Positions 19,122 to 29,715 of a DNA stretch of 64,000 nucleotides are shown in pieces (positions within the stretch are counted from its first letter, which is position 1; each line of letters starts with the position of its first letter). The position numbers and the translations under genes were made by a program. Origin of the DNA: Acinetobacter chengduensis (GTDB lineage Bacteria; Pseudomonadota; Gammaproteobacteria; Pseudomonadales; Moraxellaceae); the NCBI RefSeq assembly GCF_003664645.1, contig NZ_RCHC01000003.1, positions 186,001 to 250,000 of the forward strand, written 5' to 3'. Under the pieces are notes generated by a model that was given only the letters and a program-made list of their open reading frames with translations, did no database searches and was not told the origin of the DNA.

Positions 19122-20276
19122 ATGAAGATGCCATTGCGCCATTTTAAAACAGAACACCCACCGCTAATGGATCAACCTATGACCATCGATTATCGGCTAT
19201 TAGTAGATAATTTAACCACAGCGATTTTACTGGTCGATAGTAATCTCAATATTTATTACTTAAATTCATCATGTGAAGCACTTTTTGATATCAGTTTACT
19301 TCGGGCTGAAGGCCTCCCTGTTCTTCATTTACTGCACATGCCAAATGATGAATTTAATACAGAAGAAGCTTTAAACAACACACTACAGTCAGGGCAACCT
19401 TATACACGACGCGAAGCAACAATTAATGTCAACTTTAAAGACATTCATGTTGATTACACCGTATCTCTATTGAGCTCAGGTAAACCTTATCACCCGTTGC
19501 TGATAATTGAACTCAACCCTATTGACCGAATGCTTAAAATCTCTAAAGAAGAGAATCTCATTCAACAACATCAGGTAGCGCGCCAACTCATTCGTGGCGT
19601 TGCACATGAAATTAAAAATCCTTTGGGTGGCATCCGTGGTGCAACACAGCTTTTAGCACGTAGTTTAAACGATCCGCAGTACAGCGAATTTACCGACATT
19701 ATTATTAGTGAAGTTGATCGTTTACGTAATCTTGCTGACACCATGTTAGGTTCGCGACAACTGCCAAGCTATGAACCAACCAACGTACACGAACCTTTAG
19801 AACGTGTACGCGCACTGATTGCTAACCAAACCAAAAAGAAAATTAAGATCACACGTGACTATGACCTTTCTTTACCTGATGTCATGGCAGACCGTGATCA
19901 ACTAATTCAAGTCATGCTGAACATTAGCGTGAATGCTGTACAAGCCATGACTGAAAATAAAGATTTCTTTGTAGAGCATCAGCCAGAATTGACGCTTCGC
20001 ACACGTATTCAACGCCTTGTCACAATTAATGGTGTACTTAAACGCTCTGCAGTACGCATTGATATTGAAGATAACGGCCCTGGTGTGCCTGAAGAAATCT
20101 TGGAATCTGTGTTTTATCCTTTAGTGACTGGACGTGCTAAAGGTACAGGCTTAGGCCTCAGTATTGCGCAAAATATTATGCATCAACACAACGGAATGAT
20201 TGAATGCCAATCCGTTCCAGGCAAAACAACTTTTAGCTTATATTTACCTTGGGAGTCAGGACATGTCGCGAAATAA
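19122..20276 (+). CDS. glnL: Nitrogen regulation sensor kinase NtrB
   Basis: Soluble histidine kinase that phosphorylates and dephosphorylates NtrC under control of PII. N-terminal PAS domain (about 20-130), H-box HEIKNPLGGIRGATQLL (phosphoacceptor His), then N-box NISVNAVQAM, DNGPGVP and GTGLGLSIAQN of the HATPase domain. No membrane helices, as expected for NtrB. Start uncertain: ATG 19122 gives 384 residues, but ATG 19167 or 19179 give lengths closer to other NtrB proteins, and none has a strong Shine-Dalgarno. It overlaps glnG by 14 bp. Confidence 0.93.
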   Translation: MKMPLRHFKTEHPPLMDQPMTIDYRLLVDNLTTAILLVDSNLNIYYLNSSCEALFDISLLRAEGLPVLHLLHMPNDEFNTEEALNNTLQSGQPYTRREATINVNFKDIHVDYTVSLLSSGKPYHPLLIIELNPIDRMLKISKEENLIQQHQVARQLIRGVAHEIKNPLGGIRGATQLLARSLNDPQYSEFTDIIISEVDRLRNLADTMLGSRQLPSYEPTNVHEPLERVRALIANQTKKKIKITRDYDLSLPDVMADRDQLIQVMLNISVNAVQAMTENKDFFVEHQPELTLRTRIQRLVTINGVLKRSAVRIDIEDNGPGVPEEILESVFYPLVTGRAKGTGLGLSIAQNIMHQHNGMIECQSVPGKTTFSLYLPWESGHVAK

Positions 20277-21741
20277 AATATGGGTCATTGATGATGATCG
20301 CGCGATGCGCTGGGTTTTAGAAAAAACATTTAAAGAAGAAGGTTTTGATGTTACCAGCTTTGAAGAGGCTCAATCTGCACTTGATCAACTCAGCGTAGAT
20401 GCGCCTGATGTGATTTTGACTGATATTCGTATGCCAGGTATTGATGGTTTGACCTTTCTTGGAAAAGTAAAAGGCAGTCATCCAGATCTTCCCGTGATTA
20501 TCATGACAGCCCACTCAGACTTAGAATCTGCTGTATCAAGCTATCAAACAGGTGCTTTTGAATACCTACCTAAACCTTTCGACATTGATGAAGCATTAGC
20601 CTTAGTGAATCGTGCGATTTTGCACATTGCCAAGCTTCAACAACAAGAATCTGCAAAAACAGTTCAGCCTATTCAATCAACTGAAATCATTGGTGAATCA
20701 CCTGCTATGCAGGAAGTTTTTCGTGCCATTGGTCGTCTATCACAATCGCATATTACTGTACTTATTAATGGTGAATCGGGCACAGGTAAAGAATTGGTCG
20801 CACATGCGCTACATCGCCACTCACCGCGTGGTAGCAAACCGTTTATTGCGCTCAACATGGCAGCCATTCCCAAAGATTTAATTGAAACTGAATTATTTGG
20901 TCATGAAAAAGGCGCTTTTACGGGTGCAAATACGCAGCGCCAAGGTCGCTTTGAGCAAGCCAATGGCGGTACTCTATTTCTAGATGAAATTGGTGATATG
21001 CCATTTGAAACCCAAACACGTTTATTACGTGTATTGGCCGATGGTGAGTTTTACCGTGTAGGCGGACATATTCCTGTGAAGGTAGATGTACGTATTGTGG
21101 CTGCTACCCATCAGGACCTAGAAAAATTAGTCCATGAAGGTCGCTTCCGCGAAGACTTATATCACCGCCTAAACGTGATTCGCATTCATATTCCAAAATT
21201 AGCGCATCGTAGCGAAGACATTCCAATGCTTGCACAACATTTCTTGGCGCGTGCAGGTAAAGAGCTGGGTGTTAGTCCAAAAATCTTGCGCCCAGAAACG
21301 CAAGAATATATGCAAAAATTGCCTTGGCAAGGTAACGTGCGCCAGCTGGAAAATACCTGTCGCTGGCTAACGGTTATGATTACAGGCCGTGAGGTTTATC
21401 CTGAGGATTTACCTTCCGAGTTAAAGCAGATTCCAATTCACCAAAGTGGCGAAGGCTCACCTGCGCCAAATACGTTGGACCGCGTTTCAATTCATCATTG
21501 GGACGAACTATTGGGCCAGTGGGCGGTACAAAAACTTAAAAATGGCGAAATGAAGATTTTAGACATTGCTACGCCAATGTTTGAGCGTACATTGATTAAT
21601 GCCGCACTACAGCAAACTCGTGGGCGTAAACGTCATGCTGCTGAACTTTTAGGTTGGGGTCGTAATACACTCACACGTAAACTAAAAGAGTTAGGCATGG
21701 ACAGTGCCGACGATGAAGTTGAAGAAGAATTAGAAAGCTAA
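20263..21741 (+). CDS. glnG: Nitrogen regulation response regulator NtrC
   Basis: sigma54-dependent activator: receiver domain ([12 protein letters not shown], phosphorylated Asp in [10 protein letters not shown]), AAA+ domain with Walker A GESGTGKE, sigma54-contacting GAFTGA, and a C-terminal Fis-type helix-turn-helix ([23 protein letters not shown]). ATG 20263 (MSRNKIW) gives 492 residues; a longer in-frame reading from 20200 would add residues encoded within glnL. With glnL it controls nitrogen assimilation genes, and the promoter upstream suggests it also controls its own operon. Confidence 0.96.
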   Translation: MSRNKIWVIDDDRAMRWVLEKTFKEEGFDVTSFEEAQSALDQLSVDAPDVILTDIRMPGIDGLTFLGKVKGSHPDLPVIIMTAHSDLESAVSSYQTGAFEYLPKPFDIDEALALVNRAILHIAKLQQQESAKTVQPIQSTEIIGESPAMQEVFRAIGRLSQSHITVLINGESGTGKELVAHALHRHSPRGSKPFIALNMAAIPKDLIETELFGHEKGAFTGANTQRQGRFEQANGGTLFLDEIGDMPFETQTRLLRVLADGEFYRVGGHIPVKVDVRIVAATHQDLEKLVHEGRFREDLYHRLNVIRIHIPKLAHRSEDIPMLAQHFLARAGKELGVSPKILRPETQEYMQKLPWQGNVRQLENTCRWLTVMITGREVYPEDLPSELKQIPIHQSGEGSPAPNTLDRVSIHHWDELLGQWAVQKLKNGEMKILDIATPMFERTLINAALQQTRGRKRHAAELLGWGRNTLTRKLKELGMDSADDEVEEELES

Positions 21742-21760
21742 TTCTGTCAGGCGACTCAAT

Positions 21761-21793
21761 AAAAAAGGCTAATCACCAAGATTAGCCTTTTTT
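21761..21793. terminator. Bidirectional terminator glnG / CPXCG gene
   Basis: 14-bp perfect stem AAAAAAGGCTAATC / GATTAGCCTTTTTT with a 5-nt loop, between convergent genes. Confidence 0.92.
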
Positions 21794-21811
21794 ATTTAAC
21801 TATTTTAAATT

Positions 21812-22138
21812 TTAAGCAATAATGCCTACATAGCGTGAATAACCCTCAATGCCTAAATCAGACTGATAAATAATAAAATCTGGATAAGTTGAAGCAATCA
21901 ATTCTTCAATCACGACCACTTGATCGTCGTTGGCATGCATGTCATCTACAGTACGGCGCAAGGTCTGCTCAAATTCATCCGTGATGTACTCAAAACCAAT
22001 ATCCATTGCGATAAACAATGTGTGCTCACATGGCTGTACATATTGCTCTTCTGACCAATTGATCACGGCTTGCTGACAGTGCGGGCAGGCAATATTGTCA
22101 GTTGCTTGAATGGGAAGTTGGATGAGTTGATAAGCCAT
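21812..22138 (-). CDS. CPXCG-motif cysteine-rich small protein
   Basis: A 108-residue acidic soluble protein with ACPHCQQ near residue 18 and another cysteine in VQPCEHT, which together look like a partial zinc ribbon. It resembles the short CPXCG family (CPYCG-type N-terminus followed by an acidic stretch) but is longer because of a C-terminal half of about 50 residues. No function is known to me. It is monocistronic: hairpin terminators flank it on both sides. Confidence 0.6.
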   Translation of the reverse strand: MAYQLIQLPIQATDNIACPHCQQAVINWSEEQYVQPCEHTLFIAMDIGFEYITDEFEQTLRRTVDDMHANDDQVVVIEELIASTYPDFIIYQSDLGIEGYSRYVGIIA

Positions 22139-22244
22139 GAATATTTAAATCTTGAATGAATCGAATGATTTTATCAAAAACTCAATAACAGCTAATGCTC
22201 TTTTTTTATTTTTTTAATTTAGAACATCTGACAACCCCCATGAA

Positions 22245-22268
22245 AAAAGGAAGCCGAAGCTTCCTTTT
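22245..22268 (-). terminator. Terminator of the AAHS transporter gene
   Basis: Perfect 10-bp stem AAAAGGAAGC / GCTTCCTTTT, loop CGAA; on the minus strand it is followed by a T-tract. Confidence 0.9.
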
Positions 22269-22286
22269 ATACTGTTACAATCTACG

Positions 22287-23483
22287 TTACTTTTTACTCG
22301 ATTTATAAGCGGATAATGCCGCTACAGCTACAGCTGATAATACTATGCCTGGTGCACTAGTAAGTAAAATACCTGTGGTCCCCAAACCTAAAGCCAAAAT
22401 CTTACCTGTAAGTAGTGGACCTGTCATAGCGCCCAAACGACCTAGTGAAATTGCACTGCCCACACCTGTTACTTTGCCCGCTGGACTATAGAAAATTGGT
22501 GAGATGCCATACAGAATAGATTGACCACCTGTAGAGAAAATACCGCCAATTAAGCCTGCAAATACCAACAGTGGAATTGATTTAGTTGTAAATAGAATAA
22601 GTACCGCTACAAATAGACCTACATAAATAATCACAGCCATTTGCCATAATTTCAAACGGTCAAGCAAGTAACCTAGACCAAGTGTACCAATTACCGCACC
22701 CACTTGGAAAATCAACATAATCATGAATGCTTGTGCTTTTTCTAGGCCTTGCTCCATGAGTAAATTTGGCAACCAACTGATTAAGATATAGTTAACCATT
22801 AGCGTAAAGAAGAAGCTTACCCAAAGTGGTAGTGTGTATTTATAGCGATTTTCTGCAAATAACACTTGTGCCATTGGTGGTACAGGTTCTACTAATTCTA
22901 CTTTTTCTTTACGTTTATCCTTTAAGATCATCGCCATAAATGGAAGCAATACTAAAGGTGTTAAACCACCAATTAAGAATAATGTGTGCCAAGAGATATC
23001 TTTAAAGAGAATTGCTAAGCCCGCAACAAAGATTGCACCCACAGGTAAACCACAATACATCAAGCTATTGAGTCTACCTCGGTTTGCTTCTGTAGCTTCA
23101 TCCCCTACTACTGAAATCATGGTTGGCATAGCTGCACCTAAACCCAATCCAGTAAAGAAGCGAGCTGCATATAACACTTCTACACTTGGCGCCAATGCAG
23201 TAATACTCATAAATACGCCAAAGATAGCAATTGAAAGCATTAATACTTTCTTTTGCCCTAAATAATCTGCTACACGGCCACCAAAAAATGCACCAAATAA
23301 CATCCCAAATACACCTAAACTAAATACATAGCCCATTTGCACCTGATCTAATGAAAATGTCGCTGCAATTCCTTTCGCCGCGATCCCAGGTGCCTGTAGG
23401 TCAAAACCTTCAAAAAATGCCACCCAGAAACACAAAAATACCGTTAAAATTTTCTGCATTTTACCCGTTTGTACTTGTGCCAT
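22287..23483 (-). CDS. MFS transporter, aromatic acid:H+ symporter (AAHS) family
   Basis: A 398-residue, twelve-helix major facilitator. Diagnostic features are FFEGFDLQAPGIA in helix 1 (an aspartate needed for transport in PcaK/BenK-type carriers), GGRVADYLGQKKVLML in the loop between helices 2 and 3, and RFFTGLGLGAAMPTMISV in helix 4. The family imports benzoate, 4-hydroxybenzoate, vanillate, muconate or 3-hydroxyphenylpropionate. No catabolic gene or regulator is adjacent, so the substrate cannot be inferred. The 560-bp upstream region may carry regulatory sites. Confidence 0.85.
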   Translation of the reverse strand: MAQVQTGKMQKILTVFLCFWVAFFEGFDLQAPGIAAKGIAATFSLDQVQMGYVFSLGVFGMLFGAFFGGRVADYLGQKKVLMLSIAIFGVFMSITALAPSVEVLYAARFFTGLGLGAAMPTMISVVGDEATEANRGRLNSLMYCGLPVGAIFVAGLAILFKDISWHTLFLIGGLTPLVLLPFMAMILKDKRKEKVELVEPVPPMAQVLFAENRYKYTLPLWVSFFFTLMVNYILISWLPNLLMEQGLEKAQAFMIMLIFQVGAVIGTLGLGYLLDRLKLWQMAVIIYVGLFVAVLILFTTKSIPLLVFAGLIGGIFSTGGQSILYGISPIFYSPAGKVTGVGSAISLGRLGAMTGPLLTGKILALGLGTTGILLTSAPGIVLSAVAVAALSAYKSSKK

Positions 23484-24043
23484 GATCTAACTCCATCCGT
23501 AGTACACACAGCCACATCCGACTGTATGTGCATTCTCTGCCGATTGAGTCACAATAAATACCACTACAATAGTCGGATTAAAGTTCAATATATAAGCTAT
23601 ACTTAACAAGACTTATAGCCAAAAGGTTGTATATCAATATATTTTAAGTCTTATTTAGGTGATTTTTTATTTAAAAACAAAGCCTTAATAAAAACAAAGC
23701 TTACAACTATGAAATCATAATTAAAAACGATAGTTGCTATATTTTCAGATAAAAATTCGGTGCTATTTTTAATCTGAAGTTTTGTATTTCTATTTCCAAT
23801 ATCTATTACAATCAAATAATTACTGACTAATAACTATGAACAATGATCTTTTACAGACCAATAAATCGCATGGCTGTTAAAACGATCCAAAGAAAATGAA
23901 AATTCCACACATTATTCACTGATATAAAAAATCATACGAATCCAACTATACAACTCGCTTTAGCAAGCTGTTTAGCCACATCAGGATCAATGAATCTAAA
24001 ATAAAAAAACCCGCTCAATAGCGGGTTTTTTTACTTCAAAATC
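23484..24043. other. AT-rich intergenic region, AAHS transporter / mnmG
   Basis: 560 bp with no credible coding frame or RNA gene. It contains the mnmG terminator at its right end and the upstream (promoter) region of the AAHS transporter at the left. A weak inverted repeat TATAAG / CTTATA lies around 23590-23620; I cannot assign a regulator. Confidence 0.6.
24003..24032 (-). terminator. mnmG terminator
   Basis: Stem AACCCGCT / AGCGGGTT with loop CAAT and A/T tracts on both sides, 15 bp past the mnmG stop on the minus strand. Confidence 0.9.
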
Positions 24044-25924
24044 TTAAGCAGATTTTTTAGCATTGGCATTCTTACGAATCGTAATCATCACCAATTGAAC
24101 TGCTGCTGGTGTTACACCCGGAATACGGCTTGCTTGTGCCAATGTCTCAGGAAGCACTGCTTTAAGTTTCATCGTAATTTCACGAGAAAGACCTGAAACC
24201 GCATCATAATCAAAGTCAGTAGGAATTTTAGTGTCTTCCAAACGCTTCATTTGTGCAACGTCTTCTTGCTGACGGTTAATATAACCTGCATATTTCACCG
24301 CAATTTCAATTTGCTCACCTACAAATGCAGACACTTCTGAACCTGTAAGCTCTGCAATTTGTGCAAAGTTAATATTTGGACGTTTTAACAAATCAATTGC
24401 ATTGGTTTCTTTAGACAGATCATCACCTGTCATTTCAACGAATTTTTTACCCAATGGGTTGTTTGGCGCAGCCCAAAGATGCTGTAAACGGCCTTTTTCA
24501 GTTTCTACCGCTTCCATTTTTTGGCAGAACGCATCCCAACGCGCATCATCTACAAGGCCCATTTCACGGCCAATCGCAGTTAAACGCTGATCCGCATTGT
24601 CTTCACGGAGCATCAAACGGTATTCGGCACGCGAAGTGAACATACGGTACGGTTCTTTGGTACCTAAAGTAATTAAGTCATCAACCAATACACCCATATA
24701 CGCTTCATCACGTTTTGGTGTCCATTGCTCTTGATCCCACGCACGGCGCGCAGCATTTAAACCTGCAAGTAGACCTTGTGCACCCGCTTCTTCATAACCT
24801 GTTGTACCGTTAATTTGACCAGCAAAGTACAGGTTATTAATGGCTTTGGTTTCCAGAGAGAATTTCAATGCTTGTGGGTTAAAGTAGTCATACTCAATAG
24901 CATAACCAGGACGCAGAATATGCGCATGTTCCATACCACGGATTGAGCGAACCAATTCAAACTGAACATCAAATGGAAGTGATGTTGAAATACCATTTGG
25001 ATAAAGCTCATGCGTATCTAAGCCTTCAGGCTCAAGGAATACTTGATGCGAGTCTTTATCTGCAAATTTATGAATTTTATCTTCAATTGATGGGCAATAA
25101 CGCGGGCCTACACCTTCAATTACACCTGTATACATAGGTGAACGATCTAAACCACCACGAATAATGTCGTGTGTGCGTTCATTGGTGTGCGTAATATAGC
25201 AGTTGATTTGTTCTGGATGCATAGACGCATCACCCATAAATGACATTGTTGGCGATGGGAAATCACCCGGCTGTGCTGTCATTACAGAGAAATCTACTGA
25301 ACGTGCATCAATACGTGGTGGTGTACCTGTTTTTAAACGACCTACAGGTAAGTTCAATTCACGTAAGCGCGCAGCCAATGAAATTGAAGGCGGATCACCC
25401 GCACGACCACCCGATGCATTGTTTAAACCAATGTGAATTACACCGCCTAAGAATGTACCTGTGGTTAATACAACCGTTTTCGCATCAAAGCGCACACCCA
25501 TTTGAGTGATCACACCTTTTACGGTATCACCCTCTACAATCAGGTCATCAGCTGCTTGTTGGAAAATATCCAAGTTTGCTTGGTTTTCCAAAGTTTCACG
25601 AATTGCTGCTTTAAAGCGTACACGGTCTGCTTGAGCACGTGTTGCACGCACAGCAGCACCTTTACGTGAATTTAGAATACGGAATTGAATACCGCCTTTG
25701 TCGGCAGCCAATGCCATAGCACCGCCCAAGGCATCAATTTCACGCACAAGATGTGACTTACCAATACCACCAATCGCTGGGTTACAGCTCATCTGCCCTA
25801 AAGTCTCAATGTTATGAGTTAAAAGCAAAGTCTGTCGACCCATTCGAGCCGCAGCGAGAGCTGCTTCGGTACCTGCGTGACCGCCACCGATAACAATGAC
25901 ATCGTAAACTTTAGGATAGTGCAT
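24044..25924 (-). CDS. mnmG: tRNA uridine-5-carboxymethylaminomethyl modification enzyme MnmG
   Basis: FAD-dependent partner of MnmE that installs cmnm5 at the wobble U34 of several tRNAs. N-terminal dinucleotide-binding motif [17 protein letters not shown]; family signatures [23 protein letters not shown] and [10 protein letters not shown] are intact; C-terminal helical domain binds MnmE. I take ATG 25924 (MHYPKVYDV), giving 626 residues; a TTG 21 bases upstream is less likely. In many bacteria it sits near the replication origin with mnmE/rsmG; here it is isolated. Confidence 0.97.
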   Translation of the reverse strand: MHYPKVYDVIVIGGGHAGTEAALAAARMGRQTLLLTHNIETLGQMSCNPAIGGIGKSHLVREIDALGGAMALAADKGGIQFRILNSRKGAAVRATRAQADRVRFKAAIRETLENQANLDIFQQAADDLIVEGDTVKGVITQMGVRFDAKTVVLTTGTFLGGVIHIGLNNASGGRAGDPPSISLAARLRELNLPVGRLKTGTPPRIDARSVDFSVMTAQPGDFPSPTMSFMGDASMHPEQINCYITHTNERTHDIIRGGLDRSPMYTGVIEGVGPRYCPSIEDKIHKFADKDSHQVFLEPEGLDTHELYPNGISTSLPFDVQFELVRSIRGMEHAHILRPGYAIEYDYFNPQALKFSLETKAINNLYFAGQINGTTGYEEAGAQGLLAGLNAARRAWDQEQWTPKRDEAYMGVLVDDLITLGTKEPYRMFTSRAEYRLMLREDNADQRLTAIGREMGLVDDARWDAFCQKMEAVETEKGRLQHLWAAPNNPLGKKFVEMTGDDLSKETNAIDLLKRPNINFAQIAELTGSEVSAFVGEQIEIAVKYAGYINRQQEDVAQMKRLEDTKIPTDFDYDAVSGLSREITMKLKAVLPETLAQASRIPGVTPAAVQLVMITIRKNANAKKSA

Positions 25925-26181
25925 AGTGGTATGGAGAGATTTCAAAAAATGGATAACCGAAGATTATAGCAAAATTTCACTTATAAGTTGACTGATTCAG
26001 TCGTTTTTTATCTTATTTTCACTACACAAAAGCATATTAAATCTATTTGAGTCTGTACGTAATTTGCAAATTACAGCAATTTAAAACATTTATATCATCT
26101 GACTAACGTAATAACGGTTGTTTTATTTTGGCTATTTATTAATCTGTAACGTGTTCCAACAAAAACTTAAGGATAATGGTC

Positions 26182-26529
26182 ATGTATAAGAATATGCTTC
26201 TTTCAGCCCTGCTTTACGGTTTATGTTTAACGTCATTTTCAGCCTCCGCAAATGATAAGGTACAAAGCACTTATGATGCACAAAAGTACCAGCAAGTTTG
26301 TAAAGGCAAATCCGAAGGAGATCAAGTCAGTTTCGCGTATCGAGGCATTATATGGAATGGGACTTGCCAACCTCAATTTTTCTCTACAAGTAAAGCCAAA
26401 CTGATGGGTACAGAACCAGAACTAAACTCTGTTTGTCGTAGTGATGAAAAAGCTAAATCAATCAACATAGAAGGCAAAGAAATAAAAGGGAAATGTGCTT
26501 TAGGCTTTGCACCACCAAGCCCTAAATAA
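26182..26529 (+). CDS. Small secreted four-cysteine protein, unknown function
   Basis: A 115-residue product with a signal peptide of about 24 residues ending SASA, leaving a mature domain of roughly 92 residues with four cysteines (in QQVCKG, NGTCQP, NSVCRS and KGKCAL), suggesting two disulfides in the periplasm. I chose ATG 26182 because AAGGA lies eight bases upstream; ATG 26176 is too close to it. I do not recognise the family. Divergent from mnmG across about 250 bp. Confidence 0.65.
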   Translation: MYKNMLLSALLYGLCLTSFSASANDKVQSTYDAQKYQQVCKGKSEGDQVSFAYRGIIWNGTCQPQFFSTSKAKLMGTEPELNSVCRSDEKAKSINIEGKEIKGKCALGFAPPSPK

Positions 26530-26674
26530 TTTTTTTTAACGCCTGAATGTAATACAGTTCACACTCCATTCAAACTAAGGGCAAAATGACTAATTTTCGC
26601 CCTTTTTCTTTGTTGCTTATTTAAAAAACTTGTTTAAACTCAATCCAGAAGGAACATAAAAATAAGGATATTCC

Positions 26675-27556
26675 ATGGATTCGGGTGTATTTGTTTTTTT
26701 CTTGCCCGTCATCTTGGCTTTTATGATGATGGGGCTAGGCCTAGAACTCACCGTTAAAGATTTTCTACGTGTCGGGCGTTACCCCAAGGCAATTTTTTTG
26801 GCTCTTTTTTGCCAATTGGTCATTTTAACCAGTATTGCATTCTTTATTTGTGTCGTATTAGACCTTGAGCCCTTATTGGCTGTTGGACTTATGCTATTAG
26901 CTGCTTCACCAGGTGGCCCTACTGCAAACCTACTCAGTTACCTTTTTAAAGGCGATGTTGCTTTAAACTTAACTTTAACCGCAATCAACTCAGTGATTAC
27001 TACTTTTACATTGCCTTTTATCGTTAATCTGTCTTTGCACTACTTCATGCAGTCCGATACTGCTATTGGCATACAAGCCGATAAATTTGCCTATATTTTT
27101 CTCATCATCTTTATTCCTGTATGCATTGGCCTATTCATTCGCCATTACTTCCCACGACATGCACTCAAATGTAATCGCCCCATGCGCTTGCTATCTATCT
27201 TATTTCTCACCGCAATTTTCCTTTTTGCACTTTTCCGTGAGCGCTCTAATCTCATCTTATACTTTGTAGATGTAGGTATTGCAGTGGGTATTTTCTGCTT
27301 TATTAGCATGTTTATTGGCTATTTGATTCCGCATTTAGCTGGCTTAACAGAACGACAATCCCGTGCATGTGCATTTGAAATTGGTATTCATAACACTGCC
27401 ATTTCAATCACGATTGCAATTTCTGTACTTTCTAATACAACTATTGCTATACCTGCTGGTGTATATTCAATTTTTATGTATTTATTTGCTTTTGGTTTTG
27501 GTTTTATTTTAACGCGTAACAAACCCAATCTCATCAGCAAGCAAGCCGAATCTTAA
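26675..27556 (+). CDS. Bile acid:sodium symporter family transporter (copy 1)
   Basis: A 293-residue, roughly nine- to ten-helix membrane protein of the BASS/SBF family, which imports organic acids (bile acids, pyruvate, pantothenate and others in different members) with sodium. Conserved marks are GLGLELTVKDF, LLAASPGGPTANLLSYLFKGD (crossover helix) and ACAFEIGIHN (sodium-site region). Substrate unknown. Preceded by a short A+T-rich leader with AAGGA before the ATG. It is followed 200 bp on by a clear paralogue. Confidence 0.85.
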   Translation: MDSGVFVFFLPVILAFMMMGLGLELTVKDFLRVGRYPKAIFLALFCQLVILTSIAFFICVVLDLEPLLAVGLMLLAASPGGPTANLLSYLFKGDVALNLTLTAINSVITTFTLPFIVNLSLHYFMQSDTAIGIQADKFAYIFLIIFIPVCIGLFIRHYFPRHALKCNRPMRLLSILFLTAIFLFALFRERSNLILYFVDVGIAVGIFCFISMFIGYLIPHLAGLTERQSRACAFEIGIHNTAISITIAISVLSNTTIAIPAGVYSIFMYLFAFGFGFILTRNKPNLISKQAES

Positions 27557-27756
27557 AAGCTTCATCCGATTCAACATAATTAGTAATTTTTCATATAAAG
27601 CAACATGCCTCAGCACCATTGAGGCAATTAACTAAATACTTAGGCTCACAATCTTCATAACAACAACCTAAAAATAGATCATTCAATTTACAGCTTTGGA
27701 GGTTCGGCACTTATTACTTCTCACTAGCACCTAAAACACTAACAAAAGAGGCAAGG

Positions 27757-28647
27757 ATGAACTCACAAATTATTACGATACTACTGCCTTTAGCACTTGC
27801 CATTATTATGGTTGGCCTTGGCTTAGAGCTAACTTTAAAAGATTTCGCTCGCGTAGGAAAACACCCTAAAGCAGTGCTTGTTGCATTATGCTGCCAGCTC
27901 ATCATATTAACCAGCATCGCATTTGTACTCTGCAAAGTGTTGACACTCCCCCCTTTATTGGCTGTTGGACTTATGCTGTTAGCGGCCTCACCAGGAGGAA
28001 GCACAGCCAACCTATTTAGCTATTTATTTAAAGGTGATTTGGCACTCAATATTAGTCTCACCGCCATTAATTCCGTGATTGCAGCATTTACACTACCTTT
28101 AATAGTAAATTTTGCGATTTCACACTTTATGCAAGACAGCCAACAAATCACATTACAGTTTTCTAAAATCTTACAGGTCTTTAGCATTATTATTGTGCCT
28201 GTTGGCATTGGCATGCTGATTCGACATTATTCGCCACGTTTGACTGAAAAACTCAATAAACCTTTACGCATCTTTGCGGTGATCTTTCTCATTTTAATTA
28301 TCATTGGTGCAATTGTGGCGGAACGTGAAAATATTGGTGAATACATTTCTCAAGTAGGTATTGCCACCGCACTATTTTGTATCTTTAGCTTGTGTATTGG
28401 CTATTTTGTCCCGCGTCTGTTTGGTATTAATAGCGCACAAGCCCGCGCCTGCGCCTTTGAAATTGGCATTCACAATAGCACTTTAGCCATGACCATTGCG
28501 CTCACGGTACTCATGAATACAGCCATCGCTATGCCTGCAGCAGTCTATTCTATTTTTATGTACATCTTTGCTGCATTGTTCGGGCTTTTGCTCAACAAAT
28601 TTGCAGCATTCACTCCAACAGAAGTTAATCCCCAACAAACCAGCTAA
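27757..28647 (+). CDS. Bile acid:sodium symporter family transporter (copy 2)
   Basis: 296 residues, same fold and motifs as the preceding gene: GLGLELTLKDF, LLAASPGGSTANLFSYLFKGD, ACAFEIGIHNSTLAM. By eye over half of the residues are identical to copy 1. The SPGGS form (copy 1 has SPGGP) falls in the substrate-facing crossover. Tandem duplication followed by divergence is the simplest explanation. It has its own RBS (GAGG... ATG) and its own terminator. Confidence 0.85.
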   Translation: MNSQIITILLPLALAIIMVGLGLELTLKDFARVGKHPKAVLVALCCQLIILTSIAFVLCKVLTLPPLLAVGLMLLAASPGGSTANLFSYLFKGDLALNISLTAINSVIAAFTLPLIVNFAISHFMQDSQQITLQFSKILQVFSIIIVPVGIGMLIRHYSPRLTEKLNKPLRIFAVIFLILIIIGAIVAERENIGEYISQVGIATALFCIFSLCIGYFVPRLFGINSAQARACAFEIGIHNSTLAMTIALTVLMNTAIAMPAAVYSIFMYIFAALFGLLLNKFAAFTPTEVNPQQTS

Positions 28648-28675
28648 TCTCAATTTAACCATTTTGTTCCCTTAT

Positions 28676-28707
28676 AAAAGGATACTGTTTTAGTATCCTT
28701 TTATTTT
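28676..28707 (+). terminator. Terminator of BASS copy 2
   Basis: Perfect 11-bp stem AAAAGGATACT / AGTATCCTTTT with loop GTTTT and trailing T-rich run. Confidence 0.92.
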
Positions 28708-28790
28708 TGTGTTTGCCCATGAAGCTATAGGCGCAGTTCATCAAGTTCCGCTACAATAGCCCTTTAAATAATACGATTAGGTTCTTAACT

Positions 28791-29693
28791 GTGAAGTGGC
28801 TACAAATTCATATTACTGTTGATCAAGCACAAGTAGATTTCACAGAAACACTACTGGGTTCACTAGGCGCGGTCAGCGTAACCTTAGATGATGCTGAAAA
28901 TCAGGATTTATTAGAACCGCTTCCGGGTGAAACACCGCTTTGGAATAAAGTGATTGTGACAGGCATTTATGCCGAAGAAGAAGGCGAAGAAATTGATGTT
29001 GATGCTTTATTAACATTTATTACTGCCCAAATGCCAGAAGCACCACTGCGCCATGAGTTCATTGAAGATCAAGCATGGGAACGCACTTGGATGGATGCTT
29101 ACGAACCGATCCAAATTGGTGAGAAATATTGGATTGTTCCAGAGTGGATGACACCACCTGAAGCTGACGCGGTGAATATTAAGCTCGATCCAGGTTTAGC
29201 ATTTGGTACAGGTAACCATGCCTCTACATTCTTATGCTTACAATGGTTAGGCCAGACTGACGTTAAAGACAAAATCGTGATCGATTACGGTTGTGGTTCA
29301 GGCATTTTAGGCGTGGCAGCATTGTTACTTGGCGCAAAAAAAGTATATGCAACTGACATCGACCCACAAGCAGTTTTAGCAACTCAACAAAATGCTGAAC
29401 TCAATGGTGTACTTGATAAACTTTATGTTGGCTTACCAGAAGAGTTCAATGCTGAACTACAAAATGAAAAAGCTGACGTATTTGTTGCGAACATTCTTGC
29501 TGGGCCACTCATGATGCTTGCCGAAGAATTCTCAACTTTAATTAAATCTGAGGGAGAGTTCGCACTTGCAGGTGTAATTGAAGAGCAAGTTGCTGATGTT
29601 TCTAACATTTACAGCAAATTCTTTGATATATTAAAGGTCGAAAAACGTGACGAATACTGGTGCAGAATCTCTGGCAAACGTCACTCGCATTAA
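28791..29693 (+). CDS. prmA: Ribosomal protein L11 methyltransferase PrmA
   Basis: SAM-dependent enzyme that trimethylates several amino groups of ribosomal protein L11. N-terminal substrate-binding domain (about 1-60), then methyltransferase domain with [20 protein letters not shown] (motif I), DIDPQAV, and VANILAGPL (motif IV NILA). GTG start. 300 residues is typical. Followed 22 bp later by the DUF3426 gene. Confidence 0.96.
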   Translation: MKWLQIHITVDQAQVDFTETLLGSLGAVSVTLDDAENQDLLEPLPGETPLWNKVIVTGIYAEEEGEEIDVDALLTFITAQMPEAPLRHEFIEDQAWERTWMDAYEPIQIGEKYWIVPEWMTPPEADAVNIKLDPGLAFGTGNHASTFLCLQWLGQTDVKDKIVIDYGCGSGILGVAALLLGAKKVYATDIDPQAVLATQQNAELNGVLDKLYVGLPEEFNAELQNEKADVFVANILAGPLMMLAEEFSTLIKSEGEFALAGVIEEQVADVSNIYSKFFDILKVEKRDEYWCRISGKRHSH

Positions 29694-29715
29694 TCATTTT
29701 ATGTAAAAAACATTT

